Shown here one piece after another: positions 1 through 9,094 of a stretch of DNA of 64,000 nucleotides. A program made the translations under genes and the position numbers. The DNA is from Prorocentrum cordatum. Taxonomy: Eukaryota > Sar > Dinophyceae > Prorocentrales > Prorocentraceae. The DNA lies in NCBI GenBank assembly GCA_963575745.1, contig CAUYUJ010003376.1, positions 1 to 64,000 on the forward strand. The letters run 5' to 3'. The notes under the pieces were generated by a model. That model was not told the origin of the DNA. It did not search any database and saw nothing but the letters and a program-made list of their open reading frames with translations. Position 1 is the stretch's first letter. Every line of letters starts with the position of its first letter.

Positions 1-1320
1 TGGGAGCAAGCGGTCGTCGCTGGGCAAGACTGACTGTGGCACGTGGTCGTCGAAGGGGCGTGGCAGCGCGGCGACGATGGACACGATGGGGCCCTTCACG
101 GCGGAGTCGGGCTTGTCGTCGACTTTGGGGGCGGCGACTTGCACGCGAAGTCGAGCCCGGGAGATAGTGAGTGCGCCAGCAGCTGCGGCCTCCATGAACT
201 CCGTCTTGTCGGGGGTGTCGGAGAGGAGGAGCGCGGCGTCTTCGGTGAGTTTGGCGGACGTGGTGCCGGACCAATCTGTAAGGGAGACCTGGGTCCAGAT
301 GCGCTGCTTGTCTTTCGTCAGCAAGGAGTCCTCGTCGGCGGCGCCGAGGGGCACCAAGCACCCAGCGAGTTCGTACAACGTGTCGGGCAACGGCGTCTTG
401 AAGAAAGTGAGGTGGTCCAATGTGCCGACGGTAGCTGCGGTTGCGGGGCCCTGCGTGAAGTCCTTGCGGGAGCCGGCGTGGCTGAGGGTCGTTTTCTCGA
501 GGGCCTCGAAGTTGGTGTCCGCGAACGCTTTGGCGCGCTCCAGCTGGCCGGAAGCCTTGAAGATCTTCGCGGTGTCCGTCGCAGTGAGGTGTGCTTTGTC
601 ATCGGCGTCCTTCGCGAAGTAGGCTCCGAAAATGTACAACGTGTCTTGGGCGTTCAGGTCGGTGGCTTTCTCCTGGTGCTCTGCCCAGAAGCTGAACTTC
701 AGCACGGCCCCACGGGTGTCGCAAATGTGTAATTCTTGGACTGACTTATCGTTGGCCTTCACCGGGCCGGCCTTCGCGATGAGGAAGGCGGTGAGATCGA
801 CGAGTTGGCTCTTGGAGAGTTGCATGGCTTCGGTCGTGGTCATCGGTGGTTCGATCTCGGTCGGGAGCTTATCGGCGAACTTCCTCTCAAGTTTTTTGCT
901 CTGGAGGGCTTTGTCGTTCAAGGCGAAGATGCAGGGGTGCGGGCTGGAGTGGAATGCCTCTTTTTTCTTGGTGGCTTTGAGTTTCTTGAACTCCCAGGCT
1001 GTTCCGTCGATATACTTTTTCTTCAAAGCGTCAAGGATGGGCCGTCGTTTGTCAGCGTCTCCCCACACCAACGCCTCTCCGACAATGTAGGCGCCTGTTT
1101 CCGTCTCGTAGTATCCGCCGACTACGGCCATGTCTTTTTTCGCATCGCGTTCGTAAGTGTGGTGCAGGCGCATCTGCAGGCACTTTGTGGAGGCGTTCAT
1201 GTGGTTCATGCTCTCCAGCTGGTTCATGTTGGCGCAGGGCAGCAGGGCCGTCGCGGCCTGGTTGCCAGTGCGGGGCTCGAGGGCGGCAACGCCGGACAGC
1301 ACGCGCTGCAAGCCAATAGT
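1..1320 (-). CDS. RPA-like OB-fold single-strand DNA-binding protein, 3'-truncated by window edge
   Basis: One minus-strand frame stays open for about 440 codons, from an apparent splice acceptor (pyrimidine tract ending CCACAG, 1321-1335) to the window edge. The first in-frame ATG is at 1225-1227, but residues before it look coding, so an upstream exon is likely. Around 660-760 it reads SVQELHICDTRGAVLKF, then SFWAEHQEK and LNAQDTLYIFGAYFAK. This beta-strand/turn pattern with a Trp resembles the DNA-binding OB folds of replication protein A large subunit. RPA binds single-stranded DNA in replication and repair, and some eukaryotic Helitrons carry RPA-like genes. A Helitron-like element lies 8 kb upstream on the same strand, so this could be transposon cargo or a host gene. 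The family call is by pattern only; no zinc-finger C-terminus can be seen because the gene leaves the window. Confidence 0.45.
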
Positions 1321-1645
1321 CTGTGGAAGAAAGAGGTGGGCGGTTCTGCGGGGGGTCCTAACTGTGCATTCCCCTAGAGAGGCACGAACGCATGGGGTAA
1401 ACACGCACAGATCTCATGCAGCGATGGCGAAGAGAACTCTCTGTGGAATGTCATGTGCTGTGTTGGTATGTTGGTCAAAGTGCAAATAAGGGGGGCGCGG
1501 AAGCATTTTCCAGGTTGTCATGGTGGGCGCCAAATGCGTGAGTGGCATGAAGAGTGTAGGCCGAATGGAAAAGTATTGCTGCGGTGAGAGTGGAAGAAGG
1601 CAGGCAACGGGAGAAGAGGCGCGTTTCTAGAATGCTCTCACGGGT
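1321..1645. other. Non-coding stretch (probable intron of the RPA-like gene)
   Basis: The minus frame of the RPA-like gene closes at a TGA at 1414-1416. Its pyrimidine-rich 3' end borders the exon at 1321. No other convincing coding signal was seen here. Confidence 0.35.
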
Positions 1646-2218
1646 TCAAGAAGAAGTTGCCGAAGTTCCGCTCGATAGCAAGTGGACGTGGAAGCGCTGG
1701 TAGTTCGCAGCGGCACGACCGCCACACCTCTGAATCTCTGCGACGGTCCGATTGTCGATGCCGTGGATTTTCCCAGCGGCGAACGCGGCGACGGCCGGGT
1801 GCTTGAAGGTCACGGTGGCATGCAGGGGGGGCCCGGGGCGGAGGACGGGCATGGACTCCAGTGGGCCGAACTTGCCAAAAAGGTCGTGCAGCCTGATGGG
1901 CAGCGACGTCGTTGCAGGGTGCCGGAACCAGGAGTCCGGGAATCCCGCGACGACGATGGTTGCGTCAGCGGGGCCGCCGCAGCTTTCTCCCACGACCTCG
2001 CACGATCCTGCATCGGGCTCGCGGCTGTCGTCTCCTCGCAACTGCTGGTCGTCGGAGTTCCCAGCGGTGGGGTCGTGTTCGGCCTCCGGAGCATCACATG
2101 TTGGCTCGGCGCCCTCCCGTCGGTGTTGTCGCCTGTAGTCCCGAGCGAGTTGATTGAGCGTCGATCTGGAGTGGGTATGTGTCTTACCCCGTGATGTGCG
2201 TTGGCGCTTCTTTCCCAT
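1646..2218 (-). CDS. RRM-domain RNA-binding protein, single exon
   Basis: A complete 190-residue frame begins MGKKRQRTSRGK, a basic N-terminus, and continues with an acidic linker (about residues 35-80). Residues about 87-160 look like an RNA recognition motif: RNP2-like strand TIVVAGFP, a helix (IRLHDLFGKFGPLESM) and RNP1-like strand LHATVTFKHPAVAAFAAGK. RRM proteins bind single-stranded RNA. RNP1 aromatics are mostly replaced, so this is a divergent RRM. The ATG at 2218 lies 45 bases downstream of a relict spliced leader (2264-2285), and there is no intron, so the gene is probably a copy of a trans-spliced mRNA that returned to the genome. Whether it is still expressed cannot be told. Confidence 0.6.
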   Translation of the reverse strand: MGKKRQRTSRGKTHTHSRSTLNQLARDYRRQHRREGAEPTCDAPEAEHDPTAGNSDDQQLRGDDSREPDAGSCEVVGESCGGPADATIVVAGFPDSWFRHPATTSLPIRLHDLFGKFGPLESMPVLRPGPPLHATVTFKHPAVAAFAAGKIHGIDNRTVAEIQRCGGRAAANYQRFHVHLLSSGTSATSS

Positions 2219-2263
2219 GAGGTGGATGGGTGTTCCTCCCAGCAGGCATGCAGAACCATGAAA

Positions 2264-2285
2264 CTTGAGCCAAACGGCTGTTGGG
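2264..2285 (-). promoter_or_regulatory. Relict dinoflagellate spliced leader (copy 1)
   Basis: Read on the minus strand this is AACAGCCGTTTGGCTCAAG preceded by CCC. Its last 11 bases, TTTGGCTCAAG, match the 3' end of the 22-nt DinoSL exactly, and AGCC also matches with a one-base gap. It lies 45 bases upstream of the RRM start codon. Confidence 0.55.
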
Positions 2286-2354
2286 GGACGAGGTTAACAA
2301 ATTGTCCCCGCCCCCTGACGGCGTTGAATGAAGTGAAGAATTGTGACCTAATGT

Positions 2355-2431
2355 ACGGTGAGCTCAGCACGTAGCCATGCGAGCCACCGGGTGAGCTCAG
2401 CACGTTCCCATGCGAGCCACCAGAGCTGGGG
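2355..2431 (+). repeat. Paired GAGCTCAGCACG repeat
   Basis: Two adjacent copies of GTGAGCTCAGCACG, each followed within a few bases by CCATGCGAGCCACC. The same module recurs at 15.5-17.2, 24.8-25.3 and 26.0-27.7 kb. Confidence 0.8.
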
Positions 2432-2519
2432 AATAAGGTATTTCCCCCCGCTCTCCTGCATGGAAAATCTGCAGGATTATATTCATGTTTGTGGTATCGG
2501 GGTGTATACATTCTTGGTG

Positions 2520-2652
2520 CACTTCCCTCTTGACGTCGTCGTCGTCATCGGCGTCGTCGTCGTCGTTGCGGTTCCCCCATTGTCCGTTTCAGCCGTTGCG
2601 GGCTTTCCTGGACGAAAGCCTTCGCCGAAGGGAAGCAGGGGCGACTGAAGGG

Positions 2653-2687
<35 letters not shown>

Positions 2688-3772
2688 AGTCGTCCTCGTC
2701 GTCGTCGTCGTCGCCGCCGAGGTCGCCGTCGTCGCCGACGTCGCCGTCACTGCCGCCCCCGTCGTCATCGTCGGCGTCGGCGTCGTCGCCGCTGTGGCCG
2801 CTGCCGTCGCTGCCGCCGTGTCGTGGTCGCTGTCGTCGTCGCTGTCGTCGTCGTCGGTTCCCCCATTGTCCGTTTCAACGCCCTCGACGGAGATTTTCGT
2901 CCAGGCTCGGGTCCTGAGGGCCCCAGGGCTCGAAGATGGTTTTCAGAGGTCCGAAACGTCCAAAAGTCTGTTCGGGTCCCGAGGTTCGAAGTTTGAAATC
3001 GGCGCTCGAGCCTTCACGGGAGCTTCTCGCTGAAGGGAGGCAGGCGCGACCGGGGAGGCCGTCGTCGGCGTCGGCGACGTCGTCGTCTTCGTCGGCGTCG
3101 TGGTCGTCTTCGTCGCCGTCGTCGTCATCATCATCGTCGCCGCCGCCGTCGCCGTCGTCGTCGTCGTGGTCGTCGCCGCCGCCGTTGTCGCCGCTGTCGC
3201 TGCCGCGTCGTCGCCGTCGTCGTCGTCGTCGTCGGTTCCCCCATTGTCCGTTTCAGCCGTCGTGGGTTGCAGGAGTCTGGAGAGTGACGAAAACGGTGAA
3301 AAGTCTCTTACATCCTCGAAGTTCGATCCTTCGGCTTGGATCTAGGACGTGAACTCCCTTCTTTCGAACTCAACGAAATCCTTAGAAAGTCAGTCCACGA
3401 ACTTCGCCCAGGGCCCCCCCGAGGCAGCTTCGTGGGGGATCGCAGACCGAGGGCTTTCGGGCTCGAAAATAGGTTCCACAGGCTTCAAACGCCGAGATAA
3501 AAACTCGAGTCTCGAAGTCCGAAGTTCCAAATCGGCGCTGGAGGCTTGACCAGAACTTCTCGCCGAAGGGAGGCAGGGGCGACCGGGGAGGTCGTCGTGG
3601 TTGCGTCGTCGTTGTCTGCGGCGGCGTCGTGGTGGTGGTCGTCGTCGTCGTCGTCGCGTCGTGGTCGCCGTCGTCACCGTCGTCGTCGTCGTTGTCGTCG
3701 TCATCGTCGTCGCCGCCGCCGTCGACGTCGGCGCTGTCGGCGTCGTCGCTGCCGTCGCCGCCGCTGTCGCTG

Positions 3773-3814
<42 letters not shown>

Positions 3815-4252
3815 CCGTCGGCGGCGGCGTCGTCGGTTCCCCCATTGTCCGTTTCAGCCGCGGTGGGGTCCAACAGGATGAAAAGTGATGAGAACAGTCA
3901 CCAGTTTCCTGGATCCTCGAAGTTCAGTCTTGCAACTTCGAGTCCCCACGCGAGCTTCACCCTTTGAAGGTGAACGGAATCCGCATAAAACAAAGGCCAC
4001 GGACCTTTTCCAGGGTCCCCCCGATGCAGATTTCCGTCCGGGATCGCATTCCGAGGGTCCCAGGATTGGAAAACGGCCTCCAGAGGCCTCAGACGCCGCG
4101 TAAACTCCTCGAGCCTCGAGATCTGAAGTTCGAAATCGGCCAGTGCGAGTGCCAGTGCCGCCTGGACATCGTTGTCGCTGCCGCTGCCGTCGTCGTCGCC
4201 GTCGCCGCTGGCGTCGCCGTCGTCATCGTTGTCGTTTTTTCCGCCGTTGTCG

Positions 4253-4283
<31 letters not shown>

Positions 4284-4740
4284 TGTCGTCGTCGTCCAGG
4301 TCGCCGTGTCGCCGCCGCCGCCGCCGTCGCCCTCCCCGTCGTCTTCGCTGTCGTCGTCTTCGTCGTCGTCGTCGTCGACGATGCGCGAGGGAGGCAGGTC
4401 CGATCGGCGGGGCGAAGCCGCGGAAGGGAGCTCCGCGCGCCGACCCGTACAGACTGTGCCCCCGTGCCTTTGCAGCGCGCCTGCTGCCGGCGGCGCCGGG
4501 TCGTTGCCGTCGCCGCCGCCGCCGCTGTCGTCGTTGTCGCCAGGTCGTTGCCGCCGCCGTCGTCTTCGTCGCCGTCGTCGTCGCCGTCGTCGTCGTCGTC
4601 GTTGCCGTCGTCGTTGCCGTCGTCGTCGTCGTCGTCTTCGTCGTCGTCATCGTCGTCGCCGCCGTCGCCGACGCCGTCGCCGTCGCCGTCATCGTCGTCG
4701 TTGTCGTTGGGGATACGCGCGGGGCGAGGCGGAGGAGGAA
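2520..4740 (+). repeat. Compound array of (GTC)n tracts with shared unique linkers
   Basis: Six GTC/GCC-rich tracts (about 2529-2570, 2652-2860, 3055-3235, 3595-3835, 4165-4380, 4500-4705). Several end in GGTTCCCCCATTGTCCG followed by TTTCAGCC (2568, 2859, 3231, 3835). The linkers are also related: a GAAGTTCGATCC-like stretch, then GAAGGGAGGCAGG and GCGACCGGGGAGG just before the next tract. Units are about 400-600 bp. Long Val/Ser/Arg or Asp/Thr-rich open frames here are artefacts of the trinucleotide repeat. Confidence 0.85.
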
Positions 4741-5243
4741 GGGCATGACGACGAGGGAAAAGCAGAGGGGTATACGATGAGGGAGGGAGGTGCGCAAGCA
4801 GCACTCCGGTTGCTTTTGGAAAGCTTTTCCACCGCAGCGCGGGAGATGTATTGAAGTGCGTTGTCATGGCACAGGTGATCCCGTCTGTCTCGACAAGGGA
4901 GGTGCAGTTTACACAACTGAGCATAAGATCACGGCGCGGGCTCCCGAGAGTTGCAGTAATCCACAGCCCAGTATGGGCAGCTAAGATTAGAAGACGTGCG
5001 CCCATAGAATACCGACCTCACAGATATAGCTCGGTCCTGGGTGCTTCCTTTGTTCTAGCTGGGTCGGCGGATCCTGGCGCAGCCGCGCGCTGGGGGCCTG
5101 AGTTGCGTGCGCGTTTCCTGAGTTCGCACCCGGCGTGCTCTACATGAGATTCATCAAATCCGCCACAGCGCCTGTGTGGCGTAGCGAAAGGGTGTAAGAT
5201 TGACGCATTTGTGAAAGGTAGCGAGGGGCTGGGGTTGTAACGC
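4741..5243. other. No feature recognised
   Basis: Unique-looking sequence without a convincing coding frame, RNA gene or repeat. Confidence 0.4.
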
Positions 5244-5543
5244 TCAAATCTCCGGGTTCTTGGCTGAGTCGCGAGCTGATTGCCTTCGCATGGTCTTGCC
5301 CAGAGGAACGACGGTCTGCCGAAGGCGAATAGACAGCTTCATTCCAAGAGCTTCGGCGTCTCGACAGATGGCCTCTCCGACGTCGCTGCCGAGTGCGAGC
5401 GATCGAAGAAGGGTGCCGTAATCGCGCGGGCCCCGTTCCCTGATGTAGGGCCGCGGGGCGCATTCGGCTGAGAAGGTGGTGAATTCCTCCGGCGACAGAG
5501 GCTGCACGTCAAACGCCCGAGTCCACAACCTGCAGATCATCAT
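5244..5543 (-). CDS. Hypothetical protein fragment
   Basis: A 99-residue minus-strand frame (MMICRLWTRAFDVQPL... to SAKNPEI) with balanced composition, unlike the repeat-driven frames around it. No motif recognised. It follows another plausible frame (5616-5971) on the same strand and may be its next exon. Confidence 0.3.
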   Translation of the reverse strand: MMICRLWTRAFDVQPLSPEEFTTFSAECAPRPYIRERGPRDYGTLLRSLALGSDVGEAICRDAEALGMKLSIRLRQTVVPLGKTMRRQSARDSAKNPEI

Positions 5544-5615
5544 TGCTTGCCCGCCTGTTCCGTGGGAAATCCCCTGGCGCGTGGACGGCAGACGGCTGGT
5601 GTTGACATATGTAGA

Positions 5616-5971
5616 CTAAGTGTGATTGCGTGCGGGGGAGCGTCGGAGTAGCTGGAAGCGCATGAATAGCTTGCTGCACCTTGCCACCTGACGAATTGCT
5701 CTCCAATCTCGCAAAGTTTCAGGAAGCATTCTTGTCAATGCGTTCGTTGATATAAAAGCTAAGTGCACTGCTTTGGCTGTCACTTGGGCCGCCGTCATGC
5801 CTTTGATGGATGTGGCCTGGTAGCCCGTTGCACTCGAAACTGGCAGGTCGTGAAAATTCACAACGTATGTGTCGGCGATTCCCTTTGTCATTGCCTTGTG
5901 CAGCGCGTCGCCTTCCAAAAAACATGCTTTTTTTCCATGTATCGACGCATCGGCGATTATTTCCGAGGAAG
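5616..5971 (-). CDS. Hypothetical protein fragment
   Basis: A minus-strand frame of about 118 codons. It opens just after an acceptor-like GGGAGCAG at about 5972 and reads SSEIIADASIHGKKACFLEG, then TYVVNFHDLPVSSATGYQ and a Leu/Arg-rich C-terminal part. Composition looks protein-coding, and a splice junction to 5244-5543 is possible. No family recognised; no start codon is obvious, so it is probably an internal exon or a remnant. Confidence 0.3.
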
Positions 5972-6540
5972 TCCTGCTCCCCCGGGAGGGGGCAACGCGG
6001 AGCGTGGGAAATCATTATTTAGTGGTTTCGTCTTTTGCTGTCGTGCCTCCCGAACGCCACAGCTCTGCTGCTCGCATGATGGCATCGTGTTTTTGGAGAT
6101 CAATGGCGTTCCCTGGCGGACGTGGGCCACGCGGAAAAGGCTCAGCCCGTTAGATACGTCAGCCCGAGACATTTTATGCACTGGGCAGTAGGTCCCAGTG
6201 AGCGGCACTCTGCCAACATGCGCTCCGTCATGTCCGACAAAGTGAAAGTTGATCCGCTGCCCGCGCGCTGGCGTGGGTCGTGTTACAGAAAGAGTATACC
6301 AGGGGTTGTCTGTGCGGCTACAATCTCGCGGCCCCTGCTTGCCGGGGGTGAAAAGGCGTGTGAGACATGCGGCTCCCGTCCCCCTTCTTTCTCTCTCCTC
6401 TGGTATGTCAAATGCCGTTGAAGTGGGGGGGGCGAGGGAGGGGGAGGAGGGTCGGGCATGCAAATGCACCCTTGGGGACTCCTGAGCCCCTGAAATTTCG
6501 AAGACGGCGCAGACGGAACGCCAGGACAGTCTAACCGAGC
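5972..6540. other. No feature recognised
   Basis: No coding frame, RNA gene or repeat that can be supported. Confidence 0.35.
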
Positions 6541-7105
6541 GTCGACACGACTCATGGTAGCCCCACGACGGTCGAAGGCGGCTTCAAGACGGCTCACGAA
6601 GCCACCAAGACGGCCCAAGAGTGCTCCCAGAGGACCGCAGAGAAAACCTCAAGAAACAAAAATCGCCCCATTCCCATCGGAAGACGCACCACCTTTGCAT
6701 GCTCGCATGTTCGCTATGACAGCGTCTGAGATGGCCCAAGGCCCCCCCAAGGTCGACCCAAGGCAACCCATGAGGCTCCTAAGAGGGCCCTCTGACGGCC
6801 CAAGAAAGCATCCAGACGGCCCCAGGGACCAACAAAGCCGTCCTAGACAGACCCACGAGGGCCTCAGCAGAGCCGAAGAACAGGAATACGAGGGAGCATT
6901 TCGAACCTTACTCCCAAGATTTGCCGAAGTTCGCTGCGGAGGCGCCCCGGGCGTCCCCAAGAGACCGGAAGAGACCTCCAAGACGCTCCGAAGCAGCCCC
7001 CAAGAAGCTTCCAGGAAAGCTCCCAGGTGTCTTCAACAGCCCTGCAAGAGGCCCGTGAGAGGCATCCCAAGAGACCGTAAGATTCATCGACGAGGCTCTT
7101 GACCC
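6540..7105 (+). repeat. CCAAGACGGCC-family dispersed repeat
   Basis: Irregular tandem of CCAAGACGGCCCAAGAGG-like words with interspersed variants. The same family occurs at 27.9-28.4 and 57.7-58.2 kb in inverted orientation and at 46.0-48.7 kb in this orientation. The 182-residue Pro/Arg/Lys-rich frame it contains is judged spurious. Confidence 0.7.
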
Positions 7106-7129
7106 ACAGCCCAGCAATGGTGGCGAGTT

Positions 7130-7841
7130 GGTGCCGAAGGCTACCGGACGACTTTCATGATCGTCGCAAGCTCTCACTTTTTCTGGGGGTAGGCGGAGCG
7201 GCGTAAGCCATTTGAATAAGGTGGTATGCGGAACGTGGCAAGAGCCCCTGAAGCGGCAATGCCGCTTTGTCTGGAGCCACGTAAGGTGCTGGTCAAACTC
7301 CGCTGCAGTTGCTGGTTCTGAACAATATGCTTGTCGGATCTCACTCCAAACTTTGGCATGTTTTTCCTTTGCGTAGATATCATAGGCGACGTGCGCCAAA
7401 GAGCACGCTAGCATTACAGTGGCAAGAGCGCGTACGTGTCCAGGAGCACTGGGAGTACTTAGCGAGCCCGGGGGTGAAATAGTTGTGCAATGTCAGTGCT
7501 GGCCGGCCGGAGCTAGATGCTGATGTCGACGCACTGGCGCTCGACGCTTGCCGCTCGTGTGGAAGCGTGGCGTTGCGTATCCGAATGCCAGTTAGTTGCT
7601 TGAATTGGGCTCTGGGCATGTCTGCAGTGAGCTCCACGACACGCGGCCGCGCTCGCCTGTCCACTTCGGCGCGATCTTCTAATCGAGCACGTAATATGTC
7701 TACTTGTTCTTTTTGCTGGCGGACCATACGGCTCAGTGTGTTAAGCCCAGGGTCGGCGAGGGTGCGGGCCCGAGGGTCGTCCTCCAGCTTTTGAAAAGCA
7801 GCGGCCAACGCTGCCTCCTGCTGCTTCTTGTTCTGCGGCAT
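7130..7841 (-). CDS. Hypothetical protein, helical/coiled-coil N-terminus, frame change near 7430
   Basis: From the ATG at 7839-7841 the minus strand reads MPQNKKQQEAALAAAFQKLE, then charged helical sequence (VRQQKEQVDILRARLEDRAE), a Ser/Ala linker, and LTLHNYFTPG. From about 7430 the coding-like sequence moves to another frame: LATVMLACSLAHVAYDIYAK, then EIRQAYCSEPATAAEFDQHL and FKWLTPLRLPPEK. A splice (acceptor-like CTCCCAG near 7450) or a one-base indel could explain the change. The start lies 43 bases downstream of a relict spliced leader (7885-7905). No family recognised. Confidence 0.4.
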
Positions 7842-7884
7842 TATACAAGATGGCGTGAACAACGGCGGCGCGACGTTCGGTGTG

Positions 7885-7905
7885 CTTGAGCCGAGACGGC
7901 CATGG
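7885..7905 (-). promoter_or_regulatory. Relict dinoflagellate spliced leader (copy 2)
   Basis: The minus strand reads CATGGCCGTCTCGGCTCAAG preceded by C. Aligned without gaps to the last 21 bases of DinoSL, 16 match and all five differences are transitions. Sited 43 bases upstream of the ATG at 7841. Confidence 0.65.
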
Positions 7906-8099
7906 AATAATGAATATCATCAGGTTTTCTTGCGTGGGGTTGTCCAACGATGTCTTTCGAGTTCTATATCAATATTGCCTCTGTTTTGGGAGTGGGGTCT
8001 TCCTATGTTCGGGAGAAGCTTGTGCCGGATACCTACCGTCCTCCTTGGATCTGGACGGGGCGTTTCGCGAGGGAATGGTGAGCTGAAGACGTCCCAAGA

Positions 8100-8124
8100 T
8101 GGCTAGAAGAAGTGGTCGTGGTCG

Positions 8125-8155
<31 letters not shown>

Positions 8156-8410
8156 GGTCGTCGTCATCGTCTTCGTCGCCGCCGCCGTCGCCGTCGTCGT
8201 CGTCGGCGTCGTCCCCGCTGCCGTCGGTGCTGCCGGCGGCGTCGTCGTCGTCGGTTCCCCCATTGTCCGTTTCAGCCGCGGTGGGCTCCAGGAGGTTCCA
8301 GAGCGACGGAAATGGTCAAAAGTCTCTTCGACTATCGAAGTTCGATCCCCGAGGTTCGATCCTCGACGTGACCTCCCCCTCTGAAAATCGAGGAAATCCG
8401 CGCGAATCGT
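8100..8410 (+). repeat. Isolated (GTC)n unit with the 2.5-4.7 kb linker
   Basis: A (GTC)n tract (8108-8255), then GGTTCCCCCATTGTCCG and TTTCAGCC, then the same AAAGTCTCTTCGA and GAAGTTCGATCC linker words as the array at 2.5-4.7 kb. Confidence 0.8.
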
Positions 8411-9094
8411 AAGAAATGGAAACGTAAGAAATGGAGTTTCCCTGGAGGAACCTCCGCTCGGTGCGGATACGCGCGGAAACGTCAGGAATGGAGTTCTCCC
8501 GGGGCCTCTGGAAGAGAGGGAGTCTGTGGGAGTAATGGGCACACCAGGAGGTTAGCCGCCAGCCCGTGCAGCTCCAGGGAGGGGTTCGGGGACAAGGATG
8601 ACGGGATTTGGAAACCAGAGGGGGGGGGGGGCGGAGGAGGAGGAGGAGGAGCACCATTTGGGCCCGGGAGGGGGGGCGGGCAGGAAAGCAGGAGGAGGCG
8701 CAAGAGGGGCGCAGGAGGGGCAAGAGTGGCAGCAGCAGAACGACGCCGGAGGCGCAGGATCTGAAGACAGCCTGAGGATAGCCCCAGAGGCGTCCAAGAT
8801 GGCCGAAAGGCGACCGAACAGAGTCGAAAGACAACGCCAGAGGCTTTCAAAACGGTCCACGAGGCTCACAGTATTGGTCTATGACAGAGCCTTGCTGGTG
8901 CCGTGGGTGAGGTAGCGCGCACGAGTCGGCGGATTGTGTGCCACTTTTTGGGCAGAAGGCGTTCCAAGTTGTGCATGGGCTAGTCCAGGGCAAGGTTCCC
9001 GACGTGCATAACAGCCAGGCATGGCGGAGAGGAGGGTGAGACGGTGGATAAAGGATGCGAACGGGCATGCGGCTGGGGCAACTTGGGTGCAAGG
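8411..9094. other. No gene; short purine tract
   Basis: Contains a G/GGA-rich run at about 8617-8700. Otherwise no feature recognised. Confidence 0.35.

Noticed and set aside
77-1377. Plus-strand frames of 94-229 residues in the first 1.4 kb
   Set aside because: They are shadows of the minus-strand RPA-like frame, which has the better amino-acid pattern and an acceptor site.
2500-4800. Long Val-, Ser-, Arg-, Thr- or Asp-rich open frames
   Set aside because: They follow directly from GTC/GAC trinucleotide repeats, exist in several frames at once and have no other coding sign.
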